Shown here: positions 15,001 to 26,150 of the stretch, piece by piece
Numbering within the stretch: the first letter of the stretch is position 1
How the letters are laid out: the number at the start of each line of letters is the position of its first letter
Assembly (NCBI GenBank): GCA_001179505.1
Contig: CDMY01000897.1
Location: 124,001-188,000 of the forward strand
DNA from: Vitrella brassicaformis
Taxonomy: Eukaryota > Sar > Vitrellaceae
DNA: 64,000 nucleotides
Direction of reading: 5' to 3'
Notes under the pieces: model-generated
The model's input: only the letters and a program-made list of their open reading frames with translations
Databases searched by the model: none
Told to the model about the DNA's origin: nothing
Translations under genes and position numbers: made by a program

Positions 15001-18000
15001 GCGTCGCGCAAGGCGTCCATGTCGGTCTTCACCGACCGCACGGGACATCTCAGGCGCAAGGTCGTGCGCAACTGGGAGCCTGTCATCCCGGCAAAGGAGG
15101 GTGAGACATCAGCACCGGGCGGCGGCAATGTGACCGAGGTGCGCACGGAGGTGTTGCCTGAGTTTGTATACGGCGCCCGGAAGCTCTTCCTGGTCTTCAA
15201 CGAGCTTGACGCGCACCCCGTGACGCCTGAGACGGACCCGAAGGGTGTGAAGGTGCGGCTGTACCTGACACACATGCTGCCCATCAAGACGGAGAAGGAC
15301 ATGCTCATGAAGCTCTTCGACCACTTCATATCCATCTGCCAGCTGGGCAACGGACACCTGCTCTACTACCACAAAGTGGAGATACTCGCCCTGCAGACTC
15401 TCTCCTTCGTCCTCTCCCCCCTGCCGCACTTGCGTGAGTCTATCCTGGACGACCCCAGCAATCAGCATCTTGCCAGCGAGGACCAGCGCACGCCTTTCCA
15501 CTCTGTCACCCGATTCCTGCGGATCTTCTGCAGCCGCAATCCACAGTATCGTTCGCTGTTCATCCGTCCGGACGTTTTTGAGCTGCTGGTGACCTGCATG
15601 GCCAAGGGATCCAACATGGGCGCGCACATCGGCGTCAGCTCCTTGATGGTGGAAATCTTCGAGAAGAACCCCCACGCCAAGGACTTCGTCACCCAGCAGT
15701 TCGTCAACCAGATGTTGGACGCCCTCCTGCATAACTTCATGACACGGCCCTCGGTGGTGCTGGACTGCATCCGCGTCCTCAACTCGATCGTCACTACTGA
15801 GCGCGACTCCATCAGGAGCAGAGACAACGGCAACATCATCCTCCTAGAACTCCTGAAGCGCAACTCAAGGGAGGCGTCCGATCTGCCATGGCTACCCATC
15901 ACCATAAACGGGTTCGGCATCGTGTCGTCAGCCCTCAAGGAAGACCAGAACGTCATCGTGAGCCAGCTGAGGCGCCTGGCCAATCTGGAGGAGGCGAGGA
16001 AGGCCCTGGCCAAGAGGGGCGAGGAGATCATGTACGAGGAAGAGGCCGACCAACAGAGGCCCCAGCCGCGCCAGAGAAGGGGCGCAGTGCGGTACTCGAG
16101 GGCCCCCAGGCCGAGCACCGCCCGATCTGAGTTTGAAGCCAGCGGCACATACGAGCAGGAGGGCACGCTCACCATGGCTGAGGAAGCGTACGACGAGGAA
16201 GAGGAGTCTCTGAGCCTCAAGACCGCTCTCAACCTCTCACAACTCTTCGTCACGGCCTTCCAGCTGCAGCTCATCGAGTTGGTGCTGCGTTGCTCCTCCT
16301 TCGGACTCAACAAGACCGTCCTCCGCCAAATATCCAACAACATCCACGAGATGCAGGGCGCCCTCGAGCACAAGGGCAAAAAGGGCCGGGCAGATGATGC
16401 GGAAGAGGCGCTGCATCTGCTTAGGGCGCGACAGAGGTACTTTGTGCAGATTGTGCTGTGGCTGTCACAAGAGGAGACGGAGAGCGAAGTGCCGCTGGTC
16501 GTGCAGGACGCCTACCTTCGAATGGCCATCTTCCTCTTGAAGCCGCACGAGATCGAAGAGGTCCTCGACACATACTGGGAGGACGCCCTCGACAACATCG
16601 GACCCACAGAGGTGAGGAAGAGACACACAATTCCGTGAACCTGGGAACAAGCATGCTTCCCGGAACTCTCAGATGGTGCTGCTGCTCCTCCGTTTCTTCG
16701 AACGGTACTTCGCGAGTTTCGCCAGCCAAGCACATCTGTTCAGCCCCCGCATATCGACGGTGGTGGAGACGATCGACACGCGCATCTGCTGGGAGCGGTC
16801 GCCGTACTTTGTCCGTGACCACATCCTGCTGCTGTTCATCCAGCTGCTGCAGATCTACAACCGGCAGAAGACATGGACGGCTGGCTTCCTGGGGCAGGGG
16901 TACATACACAGGGGAGGCAGCATGGAGAGACCGCCCCCACAGACAGCCATCAAGCATAAGTTCAAGTAAGCCAAACAACACATACATGCACAATGCATTC
17001 GTGGATCCGGCGACACTGACTGCGGGTGGGCATTTGTTTGCGTGTAGGGCGACGTTCCACGGTGAGGGCTTTTTCGGAACATCACCTGCTGACGTCACGC
17101 AGGAAGAGACGGCGCTCATGCTGGCAGAAGGGGCTGCCCTCGTGAGCACTGACCAAGAGACAGATGAACCAGACATCACCCCCTCTCCCGTGTGCTTTCT
17201 GTCCAGCCCGAAGAGCAGACGACCGAGGCCAGCACGGGAGCCGGCGGCATCACGCGGCAGGAGACAATGGAGGAGGAGATCCAGTCGGCCGACAACCTGC
17301 TACTGGCGGGGCTTTTCAAGAGCCTGCTGGACCAACGCAAGTGGCGGCACGAAGAGTGGGGCATCAAGCAGGAGATGCTCATCGTACTCCGCATGCTCAC
17401 AAACATGAAACTCACACGCAACCTGGTTGGCATACGAACATCCACCCAACACCTTTCTCTCCTTCGAGCTTGGAACAGCCCTCTTCTCCTTTCATCTGTC
17501 AGCCGACGGAGCCCCAGGGCTTCCAGGAGACCACAGAGCTGCGCAACTGCATTGCTGTGCTGGAGGGCCGCAAGCCACCGTCACCCACAGAAAAGGAGGA
17601 AGAGATCGAGGAAGTGGCGGGTTCACCCACTGCTGGCCCGCCAGGGGCGCCCAGCTCGGCTGGCGTCGATGACGAGCTGTACACTACCCTTACTCAGCCG
17701 CTGCTCACAGGAGGAGGCCCGGATCGTACCCAAGTGGGCATCGGGGGGTCGATTGAGCTGGCGGAGAGACGGGGGCCGATGGCCGTGCCGGACACTGTGG
17801 TGCGTGTGGAGGGGGCCGACAGGACACACAGGAGACGGCGAGCCTCAGGGACGGACGCCGGTGGCCCTGGGGCGGAGGAGGACGACTATGCCGACCTGCT
17901 GTATGAACTCATGGAGCTGCCCGATCAGGTAGGGACATGGGAGATAGACATGCAGACGAGACATGGCACGATGATCGGCTGTGTGCGTGTGTGCACAGGA

Positions 18001-21000
18001 GCTGAACGAGCGGCTGAACGTCGATGTGAACTTGTGGCGAAGGCAGCAGCTGGTGCATCCCACGTTCTATCTGGACCACACGGCAGACAAGATATGGAAC
18101 GTCGAACAAGAGCTCCGCAGGACCCTCTCGAACGTACGCAAATACCACGGCACCAGTAGCCAGATGTTTCTATACATGTGCATGTCCATGCATCGGTCAG
18201 GTGAATTTAGAGCTGTGGAACTCTCAGTATCTGCTGATGGAGTTCCGGTGCGAGGTACACATCAACATCGGAGCGTCACGTGCCGTACACGGCATCTCCT
18301 CGGCCCTCGTGGCACAGCAATCCGACAGGTGGACAGCGGGGCGTCAGGGGGGGAGCAAGGCGACGACTGTTCCATTGAATTCACGTTCTGTGTGTGGCGT
18401 CTGCGTCTAGCCAAGGAGCGGGTCAGCCGACGACGGTTGATGCGATGCCCAGGCAGTATCAGCTGTACTTCGAGATCGAGGCCAACGGAAAAGACACCCT
18501 CTACCTCGAGTGCCTCTTGCCATGTAAGCACTCCATTGATCTACTGAACACGGCGCGTCTGCTTCCAATGCGATGTATCCATGTGCGTGTGCAGCCGAGG
18601 AGTCTCGGCGCAAGATCCGCCTGCAGCTGCTGGGAGTGTCGAGGCTCACCTTCCGCACCCGGTCACTGCATATGGATGCCGTGACGTCTACAAGCGTGAC
18701 GGTGGCCAATCCACGGCTGATGGTCCTGTCTGCGCCCAAGGCCTTCGACCCGGCTGTGGTGCGGGCCGTTGTGGAGGAGGGGCGGTCGCACATGTCGACC
18801 AACTACAGGGAGGGGTCCAAGCAGGTCATTCACTCGCTGCTCCCGCAGTACATACACATGGCCGTCGACATTATCGAACGAGACACTCTCGGTCCGTGGC
18901 CAATCACGCACACAGGCACGTAAAGGGACACGAGCACACAGGTCTCTCTCTGCCTCCTCCTACCAATCAGACTGGAAGCAGCCGCGCTCATCAGGGCGTT
19001 TGAGCGTGTCGGAGGACGCTCAGCTGGAAAAAGAGCACCGGGAGGTGGTCAATATGCTCAGCAGGGCCCTCAGCCATGTCATGAAGAACGAGATGCTCAA
19101 GCGACTCGACGTCAAGGATGAGGAGCAGCTACGGCTCTCGGCCTCAAAGGACCTCTACCCCGTCTTTGAGATACTGACTGAGAAGGCCAGGCCGGGGACA
19201 GACGTCAGTCACCCTACAGCACACACACACAATTATACAACCCTAATGCATGTATCCGATGTCGCCCTTTTGCTGTCTCAGGCGCCGGACCCTGCTCTTC
19301 GTGACGTGCCCGCTCTGTTTTGGGACGTGGAGCCCCACCGGCAAGCCGAGACTATGCTTGGCTGGATCCTCCAGATGTGCCACGTGGTGCGTGTGGTGGC
19401 GTTCCTCAAGGACGACTCGAGAATCGACTTCAGCAAACAATGGGTATCCGAGCGCACCACAGACATCTTCGCGGCACTCCTGTCGACAGGGGAGGATCGG
19501 GCGGCGCGTGCGTCCTGTGTGGCACTCCTCAGCATCCTGCAGGTAATAGAGACGTGCTCATGACATTCACATAGCCTGCTACTGACATCTGTCCAATCAG
19601 GAGCTGCTGGCGCGTGATGAAGATGTGGAGCGTCGTTGGCAAGAGTTCAAGTCCCTCGCGCCAGAGCATGACGTCCTGGAGCCGTCGTTCGCCGTGCAGA
19701 AGGCCCGCTTCCTCTGCCCCTTTTCGTGTCCTGACGTGGGCCCTTCCTCTGTGCATCTCGCCCACCACCTGCGGATGTTCTTCGAGAAGGCTCAGGTGGA
19801 CGTCATCGATCCGATTCGCCTGGTGGAGGTGCTGCTGCAGAGTGCAGACACCACACTGCGCTTCGAGTCGTACAAGCTTGGCTGCAAGATCTTGCAGGAC
19901 GCGCAGCTGAACCTGCAGAATGCCTTTGTGGACGACCCAGACGAGAGAGATCAGCTGCGCAAGTGTTTCCGCTACGAGTTCGAGTCCTTCCCAGACAGGT
20001 TCAACGGCACGCAGCACCAGTCCAACACCGAGGTGCTGAGCATCCTCCTGCGGTTCATCCAGCACCTGTGCGAGTTCCACAACAGGGATCTGCAGGAGTT
20101 CTTTGCATACCAGCTGGAAGGCTACCAGCTGTCACTGCTGGCCGCTGAGGGTGAGATGCTGCCTGGCCGGCAAACCCATCCGGCGGCTGCTGGTGCCCTC
20201 GCGATCGAGGATATCACGGAAAGGGGAGAGGGCAAAGAGCCATCGGCAGCAGAGACGCCAGAGAACCTCGTGCAGTGGAAGTGCGAGACGCTAAAGAGCG
20301 TAATCAGCAAGATAGTGGCTGACCAGGAGTGGCAAGTGTCCATGGGCAACCGCAGGGCGCAGTACATCCTCCTCCAACAAATATTTGAAACCGGCACAGA
20401 GATGATTCAAGGTCACACACTCTCACACCCCCTCACACACATAATGGGCTGCATCAATGGTGCGTTGCTGTTGTCCATTGATGTTTCAGGCCCTTGCACG
20501 CAGAACCAGCGCATCTTCCTTCGCAAGGGCATCTGTCGCGACATCGAAAAGCTGTTCGAGCTCCAGAGGAAAGACGAGGAGGCGTTTCGTAACCTGATGG
20601 CGGACAACGAAGACTTGCGCGAGTCCTGGATGGACCTCTGCAAGACCATGCGGCTGATGGAGATCGCCATCCTGCGGTTCCTGTACTCCCTGCTGGAAGA
20701 GGATCTCCTTAATGTGGGCGACGACAACTTCCTCGAGAAGCAGCAGAGCATCCTGCAGCACAAGAACGAGACCATCCGGCGAATGGTGGAGGAAATGAAC
20801 CCCCGCACGATGTGCAGGAAGATCATCACTCATTGGAACCTGAGCTCCGAGGGCGCCGACGACCAGATGAAGGTGCCGCACATCGACGACGCCGCTTTTT
20901 TGCCCACCACTGAAGGAGACATAATCCGGCCGAAGACGGAGATAGAATCTAAGGTGACCAGACCGACCAGAACACATCCATCTGTGTCTTGCCCTGACTG

Positions 21001-23290
21001 GCTGCGGCTCGCTGTTCGTCTTCAGGTGTATCCTCTGGCCGAGCAGGAGGTCCATTCGCTGGAGATCTGCTTCTGGTGCTACTCACTCTTCGACGCCATC
21101 TACAACGAGTCCCTCCTGGCCTACAATGTGGAGCTGCCGCGAGAGGTGCTCATGACATTCCACTCGGAGGGCCCGCGGTTCCAGAAGGGCGACTGGGCGG
21201 CAGCCAAGGCCAAAATATACGACTTCTTCAAAGAAAGCGTCACCAGGAAGGTACGAGAGCCGTCCGTCGAGTGCGTGTCTCGTGTCTCATCCCTCTTACG
21301 TGTGTAGACGCACGCCAAGTACTTGCACTATCTTTTCGGGCGTGTGGAAGTGGTGCGCGGCACACGGCTGCAGCGGCTGTACTTCCTGGTGCCCGAGTCT
21401 GTCAGAGCCCTCAAGGACCACTCACTCGTTAAAGCGTGGCAGGAGTCCTTCGTGCAAGAGGTCAAGAGGTCGTCGCCCGAGGAGAAGATCGATGGCTTTT
21501 CGGATCGTGTGATGAGCGAGTACATCACATTCGTGGAACACCAATACGAGCTGCTCAAGCGCCCATGGCCCCTCAACAGGGCGGGAGAGGTCATTTCCTT
21601 TTCTCTCAATGCCATTATCTTCCTGACCATCCTGATCAACATTTTCCTTATCGCCTTCTACAACAAGGCCTACACCGCCGACGATCCGGAGGCGCAGTGG
21701 CACTCCTTCGGGGAAGAGGCGTGGAAGAGCATCCTGTTCAGCACACTGTCCTACAGCCATTTACTGTTCTCGCTCTTGTGGACGCTGTTCTATATCGTTT
21801 CCTATAGTGGGTGGACGATGTCGGCGCAGATGCAGCACTGGAAGGCAAACCACCCGAAGCTGTCGTATATACTCACTTACTGGCCGATCCGCTTCGCCCT
21901 GAGTCTGTACTTCTTCTTTGCGGACAATGTGCTGCTGTATCGCTTTATATACGTGACCTTCTCGTACCTGGGCTGCCGAGTAAGGTTCTGCCCATTTGCC
22001 TATCCGTCGGTCCCCATTTCTCTGATGTCTTGTGTTTCAGGTGAATCCGCTGTTTTTCTCTTTTCACGTGATCGACATCTGTACTCACTTCCAGATCTTG
22101 CAGAAGGTCATGGAGGCCGTCATGAGCACCTACACACAGCTCATGGGTCAGTTACTGAGGTGGATGGATGCAGGGGGATGCAGACACACTCCAAGAGCAA
22201 ATCGTGTGCATGCGTGTGTGTGTGTGTGTGTGTATGCGCCAGGTACGATCTTCCTGGGGTTTTCTGTGTCGTACTGCTTTGTGGTCGTCGGTTTCATGGC
22301 ATTCGGACATGGATATGACTTCGCCGATAAGGACAATTACGAGTGAGGGAGTGAGAACCGCCACACGGCCCGGCTACTCGTGTCTCTCTGCTTATCTGCT
22401 TCTCAGGTGCACGAGTCTGGTTACGTGTCTGAAGGGCCATCTGGACTACGGTTTCCGCTCCGCGCCTTTGTGGCGTGAAAGCCACCAGGACTGGACGACC
22501 TTTTTCTTCGACTACTTTTACTATTTGTTCATCATCCTCATCCTGTCGGCCATCATCAGCGGTATCATCATCGACACCTTCGCGGAGAAGCGAAACGAGG
22601 CCGCTGCCAAGAGCGACGACATGCTCGGCAAGTGCTTTATCTGCTCGCTTGATAAGACGCTGCTTGAGAGGAAGAGAATACAGGTATGTGGTGCGGTGCC
22701 CCACCACCACACCCACACACACAGAGAAAGAGAGAGAGAGAGAGACAACGCAACACACGCCACGCCCCCCCTCTCCCCTCCCTCCCTCCCTCCCTCCCTC
22801 TGTGTCTCTCTCTGTCTCTCTCTGTGTGTGTGTGTGTGTGTGTCAGTTTTCCGACCACATATATGAGGACCACTACATGTGGGCGTACGCGCGTTTCCTC
22901 CTCTACCTGCACCAGACCAGCGCAGCCGACCTCACCGGCCCAGAGAGCTACATCAAGGAGCAGTGGCACAAGAATGACCGCAGCTTCTTCCCACTTGGCC
23001 GCTGCATGGCGCTAGAGGCACGGGAGCTGTCCGAGACGGCCTCGCTCATGGACAGGGCCGTCACTCTGAAGGATTTCGAGGGCTTGCGTGCGAGCATGGG
23101 TCGGCTGACCGATGATGAGGAGACGATAAAGCACAAGGTGGATGTGCTGGATGGGAAGATCGGCGAGCTGGCCGGCAGGATGGCCGGCCTCATCAGCGAA
23201 CAGAAACGAATGATGCAGCAGCAAGGTGGGTTCGTCCGTGAACGGGACACGCCCATGGAGGCGCAGGAGCTTTCTGTGTGCGCATTCGTG

Positions 23291-23326
<36 letters not shown>

Positions 23327-23401
23327 TGGATGTGTGTGTGTCTATCAGAGATCATGGACGTCCCTGCTTCTGCACTGGGGCCGAGGGACTCCATCAGATA
23401 A
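1..23401 (+). CDS. Giant IP3R/RyR-superfamily intracellular calcium-release channel (5' partial)
   Basis: The gene is open at the left edge and ends with TAA at 23399-23401. It is read through dozens of exons with short GT-AG introns, roughly 6,500 residues by my estimate, well above a typical IP3R (about 2,700) or RyR (about 5,000). Seen in order: helical-repeat segments, ConA-like modules, a SPRY-like module, more RIH-like helical repeats, a RIH-associated domain, six or so membrane segments, a CxxC...HxxxxH finger and a coiled coil. The C-terminus closely matches IP3 receptors: CFIC, then H-x4-H-x-MW, then TGPESY, then FFP. The family forms tetrameric ER or acidocalcisome-type calcium channels. 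The N-terminal MIR/ligand-binding region would lie upstream, so IP3 binding cannot be judged. All exons are co-oriented with no internal gap, which favours one gene, but two adjacent genes (ConA/ARM part and channel part) cannot be excluded. Confidence 0.8.
1130..1610 (+). other. ConA-like (LamG/pentraxin-type) module 1 of the channel gene
   Basis: The segment reads as a jelly-roll beta-sandwich. It opens with PPFAYSVWVYPV, continues through a strand containing GTLGVRIG and a LQWSHLVLVVE strand, then AYVNGIKACEAHL, and closes with the strand around VCYVGVPPP. The W-S-H-[LI]-V-[LV] plus [VL]-x-V-N-G pattern is typical of LamG/ConA-like folds. BEACH-family giants also combine such modules with helical repeats. 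The call rests on pattern only. Confidence 0.55.
5700..6480 (+). other. ConA-like module 2 of the channel gene
   Basis: A second beta-sandwich-like stretch is interrupted by two short introns near 6070-6133 and 6314-6369. It contains VTLWTMSF-like packing (read as GVTVWTMSFHFF), then YEWSHIVVSLDDKNLTVMKN, then DLYLG and WLYSFSVYS. The repeated WSHIVVSLD and tryptophan/tyrosine spacing matches module 1, suggesting related lectin-like folds in one polypeptide. Helical-repeat sequence follows directly at about 6600-7280. Confidence 0.5.
14200..14560 (+). other. SPRY-like module of the channel gene
   Basis: The translation contains HLYVNGALWESGFGGF, then SYVGVELDYS, then MYLYVDGLRVAVIPRI, then LVPCVGLSG. 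This resembles the SPRY signature: G-D-x-[IV]-G-[CV]-x-[LV]-D, followed by a [FY]-x-x-[DN]-G strand and a P-[AC]-[VI] strand. RyRs carry three SPRY domains and canonical IP3Rs have none, so a SPRY-like module next to an IP3R-type pore is a mixed architecture. Confidence 0.5.
19960..20560 (+). other. RIH-associated domain of the channel gene
   Basis: The motif RFIQHLCEFHNRDLQEF aligns with the IP3R/RyR RIH-associated signature (F-L-x-x-L-C-E-N-H-N-x-x-[FL]-Q-x-[FY]). After a helical stretch comes EMIQGPCTQNQ, which matches the IP3R segment EYIQGPCTGNQ. An intron near 20410-20489 splits EMIQ from GPCT, and the spliced reading restores the motif exactly. This domain is the strongest marker of the family outside the pore. 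Confidence 0.8.
21300..23401 (+). other. Channel pore, C2H2 finger and C-terminal coiled coil
   Basis: A pre-pore strand reading RVEVVRGTRLQRLYFLVP matches the IP3R segment ahead of S1. Hydrophobic segments follow from about 21590 to 22300. The pore loop at about 22430-22500 reads CLKGHLDYGFRSAPLWRE, then S6 contains SAIISGIIIDTFAEKR, close to the IP3R gate GVIIDTFADLR. After S6, CFIC (about 22630) and H-x4-H (about 22860) form the family zinc finger, split by an intron. TGPESY and SFFPLGRC follow. The last exons encode a coiled coil ending in QQQ and a short tail. The GGGVGD selectivity filter is absent. Confidence 0.85.
22684..22845 (+). repeat. Compound microsatellite intron in the channel gene
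   Basis: This intron contains (CA)n-(GA)n near its 5' side, a (CCCT)n block, then (CT)n-(GT)n running into the 3' splice CAG. It interrupts the zinc-finger coding region between CFIC and H-x4-H. It typifies the repeat-rich introns in the rest of the window. Confidence 0.8.
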
Positions 23402-24001
23402 TGTACCCCCACACCACACCCGCTTGCCTTGCCAGTTTTGGAAGGAAAGCGTTTGTGTGCGTGTCCATTTGTGCGAGCGTCTCCGTGCACTCATCTCATC
23501 TGTGCACTGTGTATGTGTTGACTGGACTGTGGGGGTGCGTTTGTCCATTTGTATTGATCAGTTGCCTCGCTGGCCACAGAGCGCGGCTGGTGGAGTGGAT
23601 TGGGTGAGGGGACGCAGTAATGAATGCATTTATTTATTGTGGCAGTGGGGCGTGACTGTGGACTCATTTCTTTGTGAGTGTGTCCCTGTTCCTTATACGC
23701 TCAAAAACACGCACCCATCAATTGCATGGCCTCAACACGCAGAAATAGCAGCATCCGAGCATCGATCTGCAGCGTGAAGAGAAAGACTGCTGGAGAGAGA
23801 ATCGCCAGCAGCTCTCTCGGTTGCGAAAAACGATTGCCACGTACGTCAATATTATACGGAAAGATCAGTGACACGAAAGCATCTCGTATGTATGTGGCCA
23901 CAAGAATGCAACAATGTTGCAAAAAACGATTGCGAGACATACAGATAGACTTGACGACATGCAGGCACGCACCATGTCGCTAGCACAGCACCGTCATGTC
24001 A
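23402..24001. other. Convergent intergenic region between channel and TPR genes
   Basis: There is no gene-like reading frame here. It holds both 3' flanks. A 13-base direct repeat AAAAAACGATTGC-like (about 23824 and 23919) occurs twice within about 100 bases. A short inverted repeat CTGCTGG...CCAGCAG lies at about 23788-23810. I cannot assign a function. Confidence 0.5.
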
Positions 24002-24994
24002 TCACTCGAAGCTGAAGTGGTCCAGGACGCGCTCCCAGTGGTCGAGGTAGCTCATCCGCACCTCGTAGGGGATGCGGAGGGCGCTCTCAGGGGTGAGCTC
24101 CTCTTCGTACAGAGTGGCCTTGCCGCTCGAGCCGTCAAAGTCCACGCCAGTCACGTGCACCCTGAGAAAGGCGACGGTCGTCTCGCCATGCCGATGGCCG
24201 TGGAGGATGACGTACCTGGACAATACACAGAGACAAAGATTCAGTCACTCAAGTCCGCCATCCTGGCTCTTGGCATTCCCATCCCAGTACCGGTGAGGTA
24301 AACAAGGGACGCGCAGGCCGACGATGCGGGCTGTGGGGCGGAAGTTGTCCAGCTGCCCACGGTCGTGGAGGACGTCGAGGGTGAGGTAGTCGCCGATGTC
24401 GATCGGCTGCGTGTTGAGTGCGAGGAATTTGTCATCGACAGCACCGTCGTAGCTGATGGCCTCGTCATGTCGGGGCGACCTCTCGAAGGGGAGGGTGATG
24501 GTCATGGCGAAGGCTGTGAATGAGGGGTGGATCGTCATACCCAGACCCGACCGGATGACAGGGTCGTCCACGCTGTACGACGCCTGAAGAGGTGAAAATG
24601 AGGATGGATACAGACAGAAAGAAGAACACATAACAAACTCACCTTGAAGGGATGGTCGTCAGGCAGATCGCTGTAGGGGACAATGTGGAATGCCTCCCCG
24701 CACAGTCGATAGCTGTCCGCCTGGGTGTCTGCCCCGTAGTCGAGGCTGTCCTCAGAGCCGGCCTCCGACTCGGTCTCCTCACCTTCGTCGACGCCCTCAC
24801 GCTCACGCTCCTCCTGGGCTGACAGAGAGGGAAGGAAGGAGAACAGAGAAATGTGCTCTCCATCGTATGGCTGGGGGTCGTCTTCACACCTTTTGTCCTG
24901 AGCATATCCCGGCGGCCCCTCAGCCTCGTTCTAGTGAATGGGCACACAGGCATACCCACGCGAAGGGGGATGGGTGCGTGTGTTGTGTTGGGTG

Positions 24995-25039
<45 letters not shown>

Positions 25040-26150
25040 ACCGCTGCGACGGGTCGAGTTGGATGACCTTAAGGATGTCCCTGAATGCGAGCCGCCACTT
25101 GTCCTGCGCCTCGTACGCAGTGCAGCGGCGGTGGTAGGCCTACACACACACCACAGACATGAAGGCCTGAATGCAGCGTACCGTATGTCGTGATCGCTCT
25201 AGTCACCTTGACGTATTGCTGATCGTGCTTGATGCTCTTTGTGCAGTCCTTGATCGCTTCGTCGTAGTGGCCCTGCTGCATGTGACACGCACCCCTGACC
25301 GACACACAAGACGACACAACACAGTACACAGAGTCTGTCCAGTTGATGTTTTTTCCTCCCTCTTTTCCTCCCTGCACACACACCTGTTGGCGAGTATCAT
25401 GGCTTTGAGGCCTCGCTGGTCCCGCGGACACACACGCACTGCATCTGCCCAACGGACACACACACACCATACACATGTCTTGGTTCCCACCACCCCCACG
25501 CACCCACGCCCCCACCTGAGTAGAGCTTGATGGCGTCGTCGTATCGCCCCTCGCGGTATTGCACATTCCCCGCCTCCTTGAGCCGCTCGCACGCCGCCTT
25601 GTCCATCAACACCAGGGTCTGCGGGTGGCCGTTGTTGGACACCAGCTGGCGAATGTCTTGTAGATGCCGATGGCCGGCGGCAGCTGTTTGAAGGCCGTTG
25701 TGCTGGGGATGGTGTCCATGATGCCCTGGGGCGGCAGGCGTATCCGTAGCTGCTCCACCACCTCGAAGTTGTTGGCCACCCGGGCGTACGGCGCCATCGA
25801 CGGCCACACGGCCGCGCCTTCTTCAAACACCCAGGCGCAGCGGGAGAGGTACCCGAAGTAGGTGAGCCCATCGGGCATCACCACATCAGCGTGTGCATCT
25901 GTCGGGGCGCTCGCCGGGGGGGCTCCAGCTTCGTCATCACCTTGGCTGCTGTCCTCATCTTGATGCTGCCGCTGGACGTCGAAGAGTCCGTCAGGCCGTG
26001 GCGGGTCAGGGATCTCTCGATGCGGCGGAGCATCACCGTGTTGTCGATGAGAGATCCCTCAGTGCCGGAGATGCACCTGAAGGTGAGCATGTCATGGATG
26101 GTGCCGAAGCGGCTGCTCCGCCACAGATCCAGGGGCACCTGGTACGACAT
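24002..26150 (-). CDS. TPR-repeat protein
   Basis: The TGA is at 24002-24004 and the chosen ATG at 26148-26150. The centre carries three tetratricopeptide repeats (about 25580-25050): RLKEAGNVQYREGRYDDAI, then a repeat around GACHMQQGHYDEAIKDC, then one around YEAQDKWRLAFRDI. This spacing is typical of Hsp70/Hsp90-binding cochaperone TPR domains. An acidic EEREREGVDEGEETESE linker (about 24750-24820) follows, then a C-terminal beta-rich region of unknown family ending DHFSFE. The N-terminal region (about 25665-25900) includes PDGLTYFGYLSRCAWVFEEG. The first exon junction is unclear because the reading frame changes between 26060 and 25900. A second frame change at about 25658 looks like a one-base indel. 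No enzymatic motif was seen. Confidence 0.7.
24989..25040. repeat. (GT)n microsatellite in TPR gene intron
   Basis: A run of (GT)n broken by TATA-like steps, lying just after the donor site of the TPR gene on the other strand. In the sense direction it reads (AC)n immediately downstream of the 5' splice site. Confidence 0.9.

Noticed and set aside
1-23401. Claiming IP3 binding for the channel
   Set aside because: The N-terminal MIR/ligand-binding core is not in the window, so only membership of the IP3R/RyR superfamily can be supported.
23780-23830. Hairpin-like inverted repeat as a possible structured RNA
   Set aside because: The stem is short, overlaps GA/CT-rich sequence, and has no promoter or tRNA/snRNA boxes.
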